Shown here piece after piece: positions 32,345 to 43,144 of a stretch of DNA of 64,000 nucleotides. Made by a program: the position numbers and the translations under genes. The DNA lies in NCBI GenBank assembly GCA_001557505.1, contig LSAX01000010.1, forward strand, positions 868,001 to 932,000, given 5' to 3'. The notes under the pieces were generated by a model. The model was not told where the DNA came from. It saw nothing but the letters and a program-made list of their open reading frames with translations, and made no database searches. Positions within the stretch are counted from its first letter, which is position 1, and each line of letters opens with the position of its first letter. This DNA comes from Reticulascus tulasneorum. Its lineage: Eukaryota; Ascomycota; Sordariomycetes; Glomerellales; Reticulascaceae.

Positions 32345-32590
32345 CATGTTAGCTCCTGCGGCACATCGAACAACGGGCCAGTATTTGTCAACCTCACATC
32401 CTCAGTCGGTACGAATGTCGAGTCTCGAGTTTTGTCTGAGCTGTGGAGACAAGCAGCAGGGGAATACGGCGACATCAAGTTCTGCGAGATGCGAGCAGAC
32501 AAAGCCATCGAGAACTATCCCGAGAGAAACTGCCCCACAATACTGGTTTACAGGAATGGGGACATCGTCACGCAAGTAGCACAGGGTTAA
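32345..32590 (+). pseudogene. Phosducin-like protein gene fragment (thioredoxin-fold part)
   Basis: About 80 open codons read TSNNGPVFVNLTSSVGTN, RVLSELWRQAAGEYGDIKFC, EMRADKAIENYPERN and CPTILVYRNGDIV, then end at TAA 32588-32590. This matches the core of phosducin-like (PLP2/VIAF-type) chaperone co-factors that act with CCT on actin and tubulin folding. The usual N-terminal half and the C-terminal end are missing, and no ATG or credible splice joins were found. The fragment begins next to the AT-rich minisatellite. It is probably a copied and truncated piece of a gene located elsewhere. Alternatively it is one exon of a gene I could not assemble. Confidence 0.65.
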
Positions 32591-33447
32591 AGCACCCAGC
32601 GAACCTTACGCTAACGACCGTATGCGATCCCAGTAGCGGGGTCTTTCTGATGCGGCCTCACTAATTAGCGGGTCTACTGGTCAACCCGCGGGGGGCAGGT
32701 CTGGCCATGCTCGATGGCTTTTCTTTGTAATGGAAGTTAAAAAAAGATCCGAACCAACGACGAGCATTTGCATGCAAGCGATCTTCGAGCTACCTAGACT
32801 GCCTGGTGTATGGTAAAGTGGGACACTTTGGTGGGTATTCGTCGGTAGCCGGGGTAGCTGGCCAAGGATGGAAGTGCGGCGGCCTGTCTCTAATTATCGG
32901 TTAGTTAGGGCCTACTTCCTTGTAAAAGCCAGGTTCGTCGGCCTGCTATATTAAGGGGCCGTCGGCCGCCGGCTCCGGCCCGCTGCAAAGGACATGAGCT
33001 GGAGCATATCCAACCAATCACCCCACAATATCGAAGAGGCTGAGTTTGTCGCTGGCTGGGGTTTGTATCTGCGCTTAGAGTACTTTGGTGCTTGCAATTA
33101 GAGATGGTCTTGTCAGCTCGTATTCTTTGGTCAAGCTCCTAAGGTGCTAAGTGGGATCGCAAGTAGCGGACCCTAGAGCTGAGCCACGGGTCGTGAGTGT
33201 CAAATGAGGCACTCCGGAATATCTCTTGGCAAAATGGAATCTGCCTCTCTAGGTGGTTTGCTATGGCGCTAACCTGAGCGCTACGACCTGTGAACTACTC
33301 CTATGGATGCTATATGTAATCCTCCAATCCCTTAACAATCATACTTTCTCTACTTAAGGATCATTTACAGTCACCTTTCTATCTGTCGTACAGCCCAGGA
33401 CGCTATCTTTTACTGATCACTTCTATTCTCCGGAACCGTTTTCAATC

Positions 33448-34115
33448 ATGAAGCTCCTCACCACCGTTCTAGTTTCCCTCGCAGCCCTGACAACAGGCAC
33501 ATACTCAGCCGCGATTGAGCAACGGGCTGCCAATCCCAATGAGGCCTTGTACTTGACCAACTGCCAACTTAAGAGTGCCTCCAACCCGACAAAGTGGTCT
33601 CAGATATCCTGGTATCAGGATGGCAGACATCAATCTCAGAACGGACAGGCCCCGGGCGACAGCGCCCGAATATCTTATACGGATTATGTGATTTGGGAAA
33701 GAGGTCTTAACAACAATGTACGCCGCGCCCATCCATGCCAAGCCAACTGACTTTGCAAAAACTTGTTCTCGACACGTTTTCAGGGCTAATCTCTATTTAG
33801 TGCGGGAAATTTGCGCATTCCAGCGTGGTAGCCTGTTCGAATATTGACGTCGGCGCAAATACTCGGGTGCGTGGCTGCCCACTTTGCTCTGCCCAAGAAA
33901 CTAGCATGCTAATAACTATTAGGCTGTTGGCAAGGGTGCAGGTACGGCCTATAGGTCTGGCGTTGGCTCGGAACCTAAGTGGAAGTGCTACAAGGATAAC
34001 GGGAGTATATTGTATCAAAACTCGGGCGTTGCTTGCAGGAAAATCTACTACTGCTTCCCTGTGAGTTTTGACTTTCACTTGAATACGGAACCATGCTAAT
34101 TCAAACCGGCAGTGA
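33448..34115 (+). CDS. Small secreted six-cysteine protein (effector-like)
   Basis: Exons 33448..33717, 33801..33866, 33923..34060 and 34113..34115 give 158 aa. A clear signal peptide (MKLLTTVLVSLAALTTGTYSA) is followed by a possible dibasic-like processing point (EQRA). The mature part has six Cys: TNCQL, CGKF, VACSN, KCYKD, VACRK and YYCFP. It belongs by eye to a family of fungal small secreted proteins with NEALYLTNCQ and WYQDGRHQSQNGQAP motifs; the function is unknown. All introns are phase 0. The last splice leaves only the TGA stop in the final exon. If it is skipped, the frame reads through to TAA at about 34096 with 12 extra residues. Confidence 0.75.
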
Positions 34116-35584
34116 TGTGTTAGGGTGCAAATCTTCGACGTACCCAGGCCTTCTGCGGAAAATAAACGGCCATTGAGGCAGTCAGATGTTATCCGGTTGG
34201 GCTGGGCAGCAAGTGGCTACGGGCGTGCAAAAGTGTCGATATACTCATACGTTTAACTCAAAGGAACGAGCATCCCAATACAACTTCACAGATCCACGTA
34301 CACTTAAAACGTAAGATCGTGTAGGCTAACATCGGAAGCCGCTCGTCCCAAATCTTCGTAAAGTGGTTCTGAAGTAGTCATCGACAACCCCGAATGTAGT
34401 GCAACCCACCCGGCTAGCCGGCCTAGACCACGGTTATGCATGAACTACTTCTCCAGGAACTGCTTTACACCGTCGTGAGAATCCGGTGCAATGAAACGCG
34501 ATGTAGAATTCTAACTTCGTCGTGGGAATATTAACCGTGAACGGTGAAACCGTACCTTTGGGGCTAATCTGATGATGCTCAGAAGAGCCCAGATGGAGTG
34601 GAGCAACTCCAGGGAGGACGTCAACCGAAACCCAACTTAAAGCGGCACAACCTAGGCTCTAGAGCGGAACTTGCTCTGGCTAGTCCTGAAGTTCGTTCCG
34701 CAGTATTGTGGTATGGCCGGCACGGGAGATTCTGAGATCAAGGCAGCTTGGGAAGACAGAGCAACGGAGAGAATGCTTCGAAGAAGTTCAGAGCTAAAAT
34801 GTAAACCAGCTCAGACTTCCCTCGGCGGTGGTGAGATCTTGATGTTGTCGCGGCAGCCTGGTGCGAGAGTGCATATACCATATCCGCAGAATTGAGCCTT
34901 CTGCCAGTCTGGGGACCGAAGTCCGAGTGTCACTTCTGATGATGTTCGCACGAAGTTCTGGAAGTATTGGCGCTGGAGCTGATCACTGGCTGGATTAATC
35001 CATTATTAGTGGGTCATTGTCGGCCCGCTGGAGACTCAATGCTGGCTAATTATTAGTGCTAAATGATACCCACCCCAGGCTATATTTACTAGGCACTGCC
35101 CTGTGCCTCGGGTGCAGTACCTATTAAGTTGAGGTAAGCATTATTGAAATTAGTAGGCGGGATATCACGTGGTGTGCCAGAGTTAAGGGGCAGCAAGTGG
35201 GGCCAGGAACCAGGTTCATCAATCAACACGATCCTAAGCTGCTCGGATGCATTGCTGCGCCGAGACTCTCGACGCAGATCAAGGCAGTACCAAAGTATCT
35301 GAGACATCTCATGCCCCCCTTGGCCATGTTCTAGATTTTCCAGCGCCCGGCAATCCTGTAGCGATACCCAAAGGAGCTTTCCCATCGTGTGTGATCACTG
35401 TGATGAGACCGACACTTGCGATCCATGGGATCATCATGGGGAGAGCTTGGGCATGGCGCGTGCGGCCAGATCTTTCAAAACAACCAGCTTGCCCATAAGT
35501 TATCCGGCTGGAGTTTGCTCGCTGAACCATGACCAACTTTGCATCACCTAATCTGTCCTCCAAGGCACAAATAAACTTCTCAAA
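34116..35584. other. Intergenic region
   Basis: No gene recognised. Frames at 34671-34895 and 35089-35660 (both strands) show no motif. The right end would include the xylanase promoter. Confidence 0.5.
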
Positions 35585-36923
35585 ATGATCCCTCGTGCCA
35601 TCTTGCTCTTGTGGCCTCTTCTGAGCACCACCACCGTCTCGGCCCAAGGTCTTCACGACCTCGCCGTCTCGGCTGGAAAGCTATTCTTTGGGACCGCTAC
35701 GGATACCATCTACTTCAGCGATGCCCCTTACATGAGCATCGTGAACGACGCCAGTGAGTTTGGCCTGCTTGTGCCAGAGAACAGCCAGAAATGGGACGCT
35801 ACACAACCATCCGAGGGGAACTTCATCTTTGCCAATCCAAGTAGCGTGTCGGACTTGGCCCAGGAGAACCGACAGCTTTTTCGCTGTCACACATTGACAT
35901 GGCATTCCCAATTGCCGTCGTTCGGTACGTGTTGCCTTTGCATCCTTTGCCAGTGTCATATTGTCTAACCGTGCATGAACAGTCGCAAATGGTACGTGGA
36001 CAAGAGCCACACTCACCGCCTTGATAGAAACCCATATTGCCAACGTGGTTGGGCACTTCAAAGGCCAGTGTTACTCCTGGGACGTCGTCAACGAGGCCCT
36101 AGAGGACAATGGTACCTTTAGGCAAAGCGTGTTCTTCACAACGCTTGGTATTGACTTCATTGCCATATCATTTGCTGCCGCGGCCGTAGCCGATCCAGCA
36201 GCCAAACTCTACTACAATGATTTCAGCCTGGAGTTCAACTCCAACAAGACTGACGGTGCTGTCGAAATCGTCAAGGCAGTCCAGGAAGCCAATGTGAGGA
36301 TTGATGGAGTAGGCTTCCAAGCCCATATGGTTGTCGGCGGCACACCCTCACAACAATTTCTGACCACGGTGCTGCGACGCTTTACGACCCTAGGCGTTGA
36401 AGTCGCATTCACGGAGCTAGATATCCGGCATGCATCGCTACCGCCAAACTCGACGGCCATCGAGCAACAAGCCAAGGACTACGTTAGCGTCGTATCAAGC
36501 TGCCTCGAGCTGAGCGAGTGTGTTGGCATTGTGGTGTGGGGGCACAGTGACAAGTACAGCTGGATCCCGTCGACGTTCAAGGGAGCAGGTGAGGCGTGCC
36601 TGTTCGACGAGAACATGGTCCGGAAGCCGGCCTACACCAGCGTTTCCGCCTTGCTGGCCAGCGCCACGGCCACACCAAACGATGGGCCCGGCAAAAATGG
36701 GACGACAGCAGTGCCAGGTGTGCATACGCCATCCTCCATAGTCTCTCCTGTCTTCCCGGCGAATACCACCGGCCAACCATCCGGAAGCATAGGCGTACCA
36801 GCAACAACAAGCCTGCCGCCCTTCTCAGGCGCGCATTCACTATCCATACTGCATGATCTGCAATGGCTTGGAGCGTTATGGATAGGTCTCGCCGTGTTGA
36901 TGCACGGTCACCATTTTCAGTAG
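35585..36923 (+). CDS. GH10 endo-1,4-beta-xylanase with GPI-anchor-like tail
   Basis: It cleaves xylan backbones outside the cell. Exons 35585..35924 and 35983..36923 give 426 aa. A signal peptide (AILLLWPLLSTTTVSAQ) precedes the barrel: FGTATDT, ENSQKWDATQPSEG, HTLTWHSQLPSFV (across the splice), acid/base Glu in WDVVNEALED, LYYNDFSLE, GFQAHMVVG and nucleophile Glu in FTELDIR, then VVWGHSDKYSWIP. After the catalytic domain a Thr/Ser/Pro-rich stretch ends in a hydrophobic tail (LGALWIGLAVLMHGHHFQ), suggesting cell-surface tethering, as in the GH5 enzyme 4.5 kb away. There is no carbohydrate-binding module. Confidence 0.92.
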
Positions 36924-37453
36924 ATTGGGGGAAGGACGGCGTTGGGGGCATACATCTCGAAGTGAAACGCAGTGCGGTTCAGGTAATAATGCATTATATA
37001 TACGAATACCAATAGACTTCGCATTCTTCATGATTGCCATTCACCAAATTATCTTTACTAGACATTTGTGAGGTCTACACTCGAGGTTGCATGAGATGGA
37101 CAATGTTTGAGGTACCATGTCAATTCTGCAGGAGCAGCAGTGAGGCGGCAAGGAGTCTACGCGCAGCTTCACGATATTGAGATACTCTAGCATCATATAC
37201 ACAAGTTCTGTGGAATCTATGAATGAAATTGACCATATTGCTAAGAGAGTTCAATTTACCTGGGCGGTTCTGGCAGACTGGTTTCATTACTAATAAGGTA
37301 CCTGTAAGAGGGTGGTACGTGGGGCAAATATTGTATGAAGTGATGCGAGATCACGCAATTCCAACCAACACTCCTCCATAAAGGACCAACCTTACGAGCT
37401 CTTAGGCCATATTCTTAATAAAATTAGAAATCTGCAATCATCTGTCGTTCACC
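36924..37453. other. Intergenic region
   Basis: AT-rich spacer between the xylanase and the glyoxalase-like gene. Nothing else seen. Confidence 0.5.
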
Positions 37454-38305
37454 ATGGCCGCAAATCTACCTTCCAGCGCACCCAAACCAATTCTCGACCA
37501 TATTGTCGTACTTGTACCCCACCAAGCTGTAGCCTCCCCGCCATCCTGGCTCAGCAATGAATTCACCATCCTGCCCGGTGGCCGCCACGCAGATGGGCTG
37601 ACGGAGAATGCACTCATAGTCTTCCAGGATGGCACGTATGTCGAGGTGATAGCGTTTGTTCCAGGTCTCGATCCTGAGGAGAGACGCAAGCACCGGTGGG
37701 GGCAGAAATCGGAAGGGAGCATCGTAGACTGGGCGTACACCCTGCCTGACGAAAGCAATTTTGCAGCGATTCAGGACCGGGTGCAAGAGGGTTCGTCTGG
37801 AATCATATATAGTGATCCGATTCCAGGTGGGAGGATCAGACCAGACGGCACCGTGCTCAAGTGGGCTGTCGCTGTTGCCAGAGCCGCGGGTGGCAGTAGT
37901 GGGACTCACGTTGAAAGTGGAGAGGTTCCGTTTTGGTGTTTTGATCGCACGCCGCGAGAGTTACGAGTTCCTCACAAGGATGCGAACAATGTACGACATG
38001 CGTCCGGAGCTCTTGGTGTATCCTCCCTCAGTCTGGCGGTTGGAGACGAGAAGCTGAAGGGGGCATACTCAGCCATTCATGGAAGCAATAGCGAAGCGGA
38101 TGGTCCGGTTGGACATTGGAAGTTTGAAGTCCCCGTCCGAAAATACGAAGATTCAAGAGATATCACTGTGGCTGTTGGGTCGGAGAAACCAGTGGTCCGG
38201 TTGTCACTCTATACTGCAACAGGCCCTGGCCGCACAATCGGCGGGGATCTAGCCCCTGGGGTAGGCATTTCAATCACTCTGTTGCCTGTGAGCTCTCGCA
38301 GTTGA
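37454..38305 (+). CDS. Glyoxalase-like domain protein
   Basis: An intronless 283-aa protein. It starts with ILDHIVVLVPHQ, the first beta strand of a vicinal-oxygen-chelate fold, with FTILPGGRHADGLTENALIVF and YVEVIAFVPG typical of the fungal Glyoxalase_3 group. The second half carries HVESGEVPFWCFDRTPRELRV and HASGALGVSSLSLAV, the paired module. Members are soluble and cytoplasmic, and the substrate is unknown. ATG 37454 is the only start that keeps the first strand. No partner gene is adjacent. Confidence 0.85.
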   Translation: MAANLPSSAPKPILDHIVVLVPHQAVASPPSWLSNEFTILPGGRHADGLTENALIVFQDGTYVEVIAFVPGLDPEERRKHRWGQKSEGSIVDWAYTLPDESNFAAIQDRVQEGSSGIIYSDPIPGGRIRPDGTVLKWAVAVARAAGGSSGTHVESGEVPFWCFDRTPRELRVPHKDANNVRHASGALGVSSLSLAVGDEKLKGAYSAIHGSNSEADGPVGHWKFEVPVRKYEDSRDITVAVGSEKPVVRLSLYTATGPGRTIGGDLAPGVGISITLLPVSSRS

Positions 38306-38870
38306 GTAATAGCTAGGGGTTATCAAGGGAAGTGAGACCAGTTGCTGCATGTGTTTCAAGTCAAACCTGAGAGGTGAATCACTGTTGGATGGAAATGTCA
38401 CACATATCCCGAGTCAGCACGATATTGAGATAAGGTGGAAGGGGGTCAAGTCTGTCAAAACCAAGAGTGCCTGGAGGCGTTTGTTAAGGGGAACATGACG
38501 GGCATAATAAGGGATTGATCGATTAGGGGTAATATGTTAAAGGCTGAGGCAACATCAGATCAAGATAGGTGGGCGTTTGGCACACGGAAGTCACGCTGAA
38601 TGCATTGCAGAGAATGTTTTGCGTGACCAGCTCAAGATTAAATATTGTAGGATCGCTCTGAAATCAACGCAAGAAAAAGTTCCGCATTCATTCCATCATG
38701 TAAAGAATGAACGTCTAATCAAACTGATGACGTTCCAATCCGCCCCAATCAGTCCCCATTCCCACTCTGGCAGACCCGCATTCCTTCGCCCCTCACCGCG
38801 CACATGACGATTTCACCCCGTCCAGTTGAATCTGGCTGAGCTACTGTTCGATTGACAAATGATTTCTGAT
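38306..38870. other. Intergenic region between convergent genes
   Basis: 3' flanks of the glyoxalase-like and HsbA-like genes. No further feature seen. Confidence 0.5.
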
Positions 38871-39630
38871 TTAGGCGGCAGCCTCAATAACGACGCCGTG
38901 GCCGCGCTTGACCATCTTAGTCTTGGCGAGGAGACCTGTGTACTTGTTCTGGGTCTTTACGAGAAGAGCCTTCAGTGTCTCGGCCTCGATTCGGATGTTG
39001 TTCGACTGGCTCGGTACCAAGCCGTAAAGCACCGTAGTGAGCGTCTGCATTATTGGTGAGCAAAAGACTTCAAACTGTGCTATTGCACAGCTCATTTCAG
39101 AGATTAAAACCTACATCGCTGGCGCTCTCGACGTTTCGCAGGACTTGAGACACCCCGTCACCGATCAAAGGGAGTGTGCTGAACAGACCAGCGTTGCCAA
39201 TCAGATTGTTGAGAAGGTCCTGGTGTACCCTGACGAAACTGCGGAAGGACTCGAAGATACCATCCGCAGCAGCGCCCGCGGGCACTGGCAAGCTGCCCTG
39301 CAACTGCGTGAGGCCAACTCCAATGGTGGAGACAATGTCGGTCAATCCAGCCACAACTTGCTAAAGTCGCACCATTTGTCAGTCATTCTCTTGATGCGGC
39401 AATCCTCGGAATTCTTGGGGTCGACGTACGGGAACTGGGCCTGCGCCAACAAGGGCCAGAGCTGAGCTCACGAGGTTGATTCCCTTGGCAGGAGCAATCA
39501 ATGAGCGCGACTTCAGGGTCAACAGATCGAGGTTACCCTTGATCTGGCTGGAGGTGAGTGCTCCGAACGCTGGGGCACCCATGAGAGCGACACCGGCGAC
39601 GAAGACTGTCTTGAGGTTGGAGAACTGCAT
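38871..39630 (-). CDS. HsbA-like hydrophobic surface-binding cell-wall protein
   Basis: Exons 39630..39430, 39360..39115 and 39044..38871 give 206 aa. A signal peptide (TVFVAGVALMGAPAFGA) is followed by a helical domain without cysteines: LTLKSRSLIAPAKGINLVSS, VVAGLTDIVSTIGVGLTQLQ, FRSFVRVHQDLLNNLIG and LYGLVPSQSNNIRIEAETLK. This pattern is that of the HsbA family (PF12296), secreted proteins that coat hydrophobic surfaces and recruit hydrolases. All three exons join in phase with GT-AG introns of 69-70 nt. A TATAAAG sits about 130 bp upstream. Confidence 0.85.
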
Positions 39631-41270
39631 CTTGAGCTTTTGTTTGTGGTTTTTAAAGTGAGAGTATTGGAAGTTGGTTCAGTGATTGATTCAGATGCTG
39701 AGATGAGAGTGTAAAGAGAGGATGAACAAAAACTCCCAGAACGGTCATGATCAGTCCTCTTTATACATACTGAACACCTCACGATGGCTAAGCAAGCCAT
39801 TGAGCTAGCTGACAGTTCCCACATCTCTATTTCTTCGCCCATTCCTAACCAAAAGAACGCCTTCAGTACCCAAGTTCTAGAATTGGTGCATTGACTTGAC
39901 TGAATTCCAGGCACGCCAGCCGACCCCTAGGAAGTTGCCCCCTAATCACCTATCGCTAGGTCATTGATGTCTTGAGTGTGTACCCGCATTCCATCCGCAC
40001 TGGACTTTGGTCATCGTAATATAGCAGGTTGACTTTAGAATGTGGAGCCAACGGTCAATGATACCATCGGCAATGTCTGAGGCACCCGGGGATTGCAATC
40101 CAGTCCGCAACTAAGAGCCTCACTCAAGAAGGGCCGATAGGCTTTACACATTGGGATTCCCCAGCACGTGCCCAGTTCGAATTGGCCCAGGCCCAACCTC
40201 GCAAAGGAACGGCACTGGCATTCACTATCAGCTGGCAAAGCGACTGAGACGTTGCGGTTTTCGGGTACTATTGCTCCGCATACTTACCATCAAGATTTCT
40301 GTTTTACTAATCGCTGGAGACTGGTTAGTCGCAACGATCGAAACCAACGACTTCCTTATCGCCAAGAGGGAAATCAGAAGTCACATTTTCGACCGTGCTC
40401 CATGAAAACGCTCGACCAGACACTAGTGAGATTTCAACGACTGGATTGCACTTGAATTGCTCTCTTGGCGAGGTAGTGACACATCCACTCCGTTCTCGAA
40501 GTTCTCCTTCACGTGATCCTGTTCGAGTTTCGCGTTCTCTCGCGTCCGCGTCCGAGAGCGGCGTCGCTTGGGTGGTCGCTTACCTCTGATCAAGCCTGCC
40601 ACCACTGATTCGCGCCACCGGGAGAGAATTCACTAAAATTATCAGCCAGATGCGTCATGGCTCGGTGGCGATGATCCACACTCGACCACATCAATGGTGC
40701 CTGGCGCTTAATCCTTGCTCCCATCCGTTGGTCTTCTGTCCCATGAGAAGCGAAGGCCGGGCTACCAAGAGAGGGGTTGTAGCCGCCAGTGCTTCCCCGC
40801 ATGCCCATTGGTGGATGCGCTGCGTCTTGCAGCCAATCCGCACAGCCAGCAGGCGAGCGGCGCATCAATGACTGCAACTGCCAATGAAAGCCTGAGAAAA
40901 GTCAATAGATTTGCGGGTTTGTGGATAGCTTCGCCAGGTTCAATCTACCTCGGGAGCCAGTTAGTTCTGGCCTTGGGGACAGTTGCAGTTACTGCGGAGC
41001 TGGGCCTCTGAGGCGTTGGTGTCTTTGCGCGCACATCATTACACGGCAGCCAATGCCAGCCACTGTGCACCAGGAACAGGATCGAGGACCGGCCATGGGG
41101 CCAACGGCGATCGCGAACTAGAAGATGGGCCGCATGCCAACACCCTGTCGTCTGTTCCTTTGGCGATTCCTTAAAACATTCCTGCTTACCCCTTCGCTGG
41201 CTTGTCTCACCACTGTCACCTCCTCCGTTTGTCTTATGTTGCTGCTTCGCCAGGGCGGCACCGCGGCACC
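39631..41270. other. Intergenic region between divergent genes
   Basis: No gene with motif support. It includes the HsbA TATA region (39759-39765) and several short frames on both strands between 40000 and 41200 without recognisable similarity. Confidence 0.5.
39759..39765 (-). promoter_or_regulatory. TATA box of the HsbA-like gene
   Basis: TATAAAG on the minus strand, about 130 bp before the ATG at 39630. Consensus only. Confidence 0.4.
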
Positions 41271-42527
41271 ATGCACCCGGGAATCCAATTGGCATGTGCC
41301 ATGTGGGCGATGACCGGCATTTCCCTCGCCTTCGTCGGGTTGAGACTCTACACCCGGATACGGATCGTCAAGTTCGTCGGCGCTGAGGATCACATGTACG
41401 CCTGGACTGGCCTTTTCCTCCTCATCTTCACCTCGTCAATACAGGTAGCTGTGCACTATGGCCTGGGCCGGGACTTCTGGGACCTGAGTCTCGACTCGTC
41501 GTCGAATGCAATCTTTTGGACGTATGTGGCCAACAGCTTCGCCATCACCGGAAATGCGATGGCGAAGCTGTCGATGGGCCTCTTCCTCCTTCGCGTTGTT
41601 CAGTTGAAGCGGCACAAGTGGGCGCTCTGGGCGCTTATCATCGTTACTGCCGCGGTCTCGATTGCTCTCACAATCATGCTTTGGAACCAAACCACACCGA
41701 TCAAGGCGAGCTGGGACCCGTTGCGGACGCCGGGGAAGTGGAATATTCAAATACAACCCACTAGCGTTGGACTCGGTGGTAAGATGGCCTTGCAGTCTTG
41801 ATGGAGACGGTATATTGTGCTAACAACAGTGTTAGTCTGGTCGAGCGCTTGCGACTTCTTCTTTGCTATATTCCCTTGGTTGTTTATCTGGTCACTACGA
41901 ATTCCCCAAAGGGAGAAGATGATGATTGCCAGCGGGATGAGCTTGGGTGTTATGTAAGTTTTCATCCCCAATAAACATCTTGTCGCCAAACAGAATGACT
42001 GACTTTTTTCACAGCGCTGGAGCTTGTGGCATTATCAGAACCGTGGTTCTCTCCCGGTTAGACGTAAACAACTATACCGGTTAGTGTACCTTTGCATTTC
42101 TGCACTGCCGGCAAAAGCTAACAAGCTCTTAGCAAATTTTGTGCCATACTTTGCGTGGGCTGGCGCTGAGATCGCCGTGGCCATGATCTGCCTCGGCATC
42201 CCCACACTGCGGCCGTTATACCTGAAGAAACGCGGTGCAAAGGTGGGCTACGGACGCCAAGGCGAGAGCAACATCAGCGAGCTTCCGCAGTTCACAATGT
42301 GCTCCCAGATACCTGGCGATCGATCGATGAGGAAAGAACTATCCCCATCACCCACCATTACCATTGAGAAAGGGGTCCCGGAGAAACCACCGAGCGCGCA
42401 CGTAAGGGACACCAGCAGCAGTACGGATGAGATATTGTCTCTGTACGACCGCAACGTCGGCGAGATTTGGGTCAAGAACGAGATCAAGGTGCAATTCGAT
42501 TCTGCGGATTGGCCACTTCGGAGTTGA
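41271..42527 (+). CDS. Fungal rhodopsin-domain / Pth11-like integral membrane protein
   Basis: Exons 41271..41778, 41830..41953, 42015..42079 and 42133..42527 give 363 aa. The layout is that of the fungal rhodopsin-domain family (seven helices): an N-terminal helix IQLACAMWAMTGISLAFVGL with LRLYTRIRI, the loop GAEDHMYAW, AKLSMGLFLLRV, a conserved WNQTTPI, the helix SACDFFFAIFPWLFIWSL, GACGIIRTVVLSRLD, and the last helix AEIAVAMICLGIPTLRPLY, followed by a ~90-residue Ser-rich cytoplasmic tail. Relatives include Pth11-type surface sensors, but this one lacks an N-terminal CFEM domain. ATG 41271 begins the first helix; no signal peptide is seen upstream. Confidence 0.85.
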
Positions 42528-43144
42528 ATGCTGGATTAAGATGATAGAACCATATCTAGACTCTCTGACGCAAGTCAAAATAATGAGAATATGATGAATA
42601 GTTAATGACAAATATGCTCGGCCCGCCACTCACAACGGACCAAGTCGAAGTTATCTTGTGTTCACGTACTCGTTCGCTCATACTACCCGCCATCTATGAC
42701 AGGGCTCAAGGCTTTGATGAAACCACGTCACTCGCTTTTATCTCATAGCTCATGTCATGACATACCCAGATTTTGGGAATTCTGAAGAACTCGCCTACCT
42801 ATTTTAGCATTCTCTGGTTTGCCTTATCGTCTTGTGCATCACGCGGCGTTGTAAACTTGTGCAGCTGAGGGATATCTTCGACAGCGCATGTACTTAAACA
42901 GCTCTTGAGAAGCCATCGTGTATCTTACAATCTTGAAGCTCCAAGCGTTAATCAAAAATAGGAAGAAGAAACCCGTGCCGATGTTTTGTACATCTGAATA
43001 TCCACCATCAACACAAAAAGATGCCACACGATCGGCAGTATATGTATACCTAATCCATGATGTCTGTTCCAGATCCAGGAAACGTCCTCCAGAACGATTC
43101 TTGAATCTGAAAGTGCTCGAGCTGGAGGCCCAGCGAGACCTACT
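42528..43144. other. Intergenic region between convergent genes
   Basis: No gene recognised. Short frames only. Confidence 0.5.

Larger units (their letters stand above)
31047..33447. other. Repeat- and relict-rich intergenic region
   Basis: It holds a (GAAT)n microsatellite at about 31067-31089, the second AT-rich minisatellite (31942-32112) and a fragment of a phosducin-like gene (32345-32590). No complete gene was seen between these and the small secreted protein gene. Confidence 0.55.

Noticed and set aside
32120..32347. Minus-strand frame with CPTC...H..KC resembling half of the zinc-finger module
   Set aside because: Spacing differs from the three real modules and no flanking motif is conserved. 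Chance or a very decayed copy.
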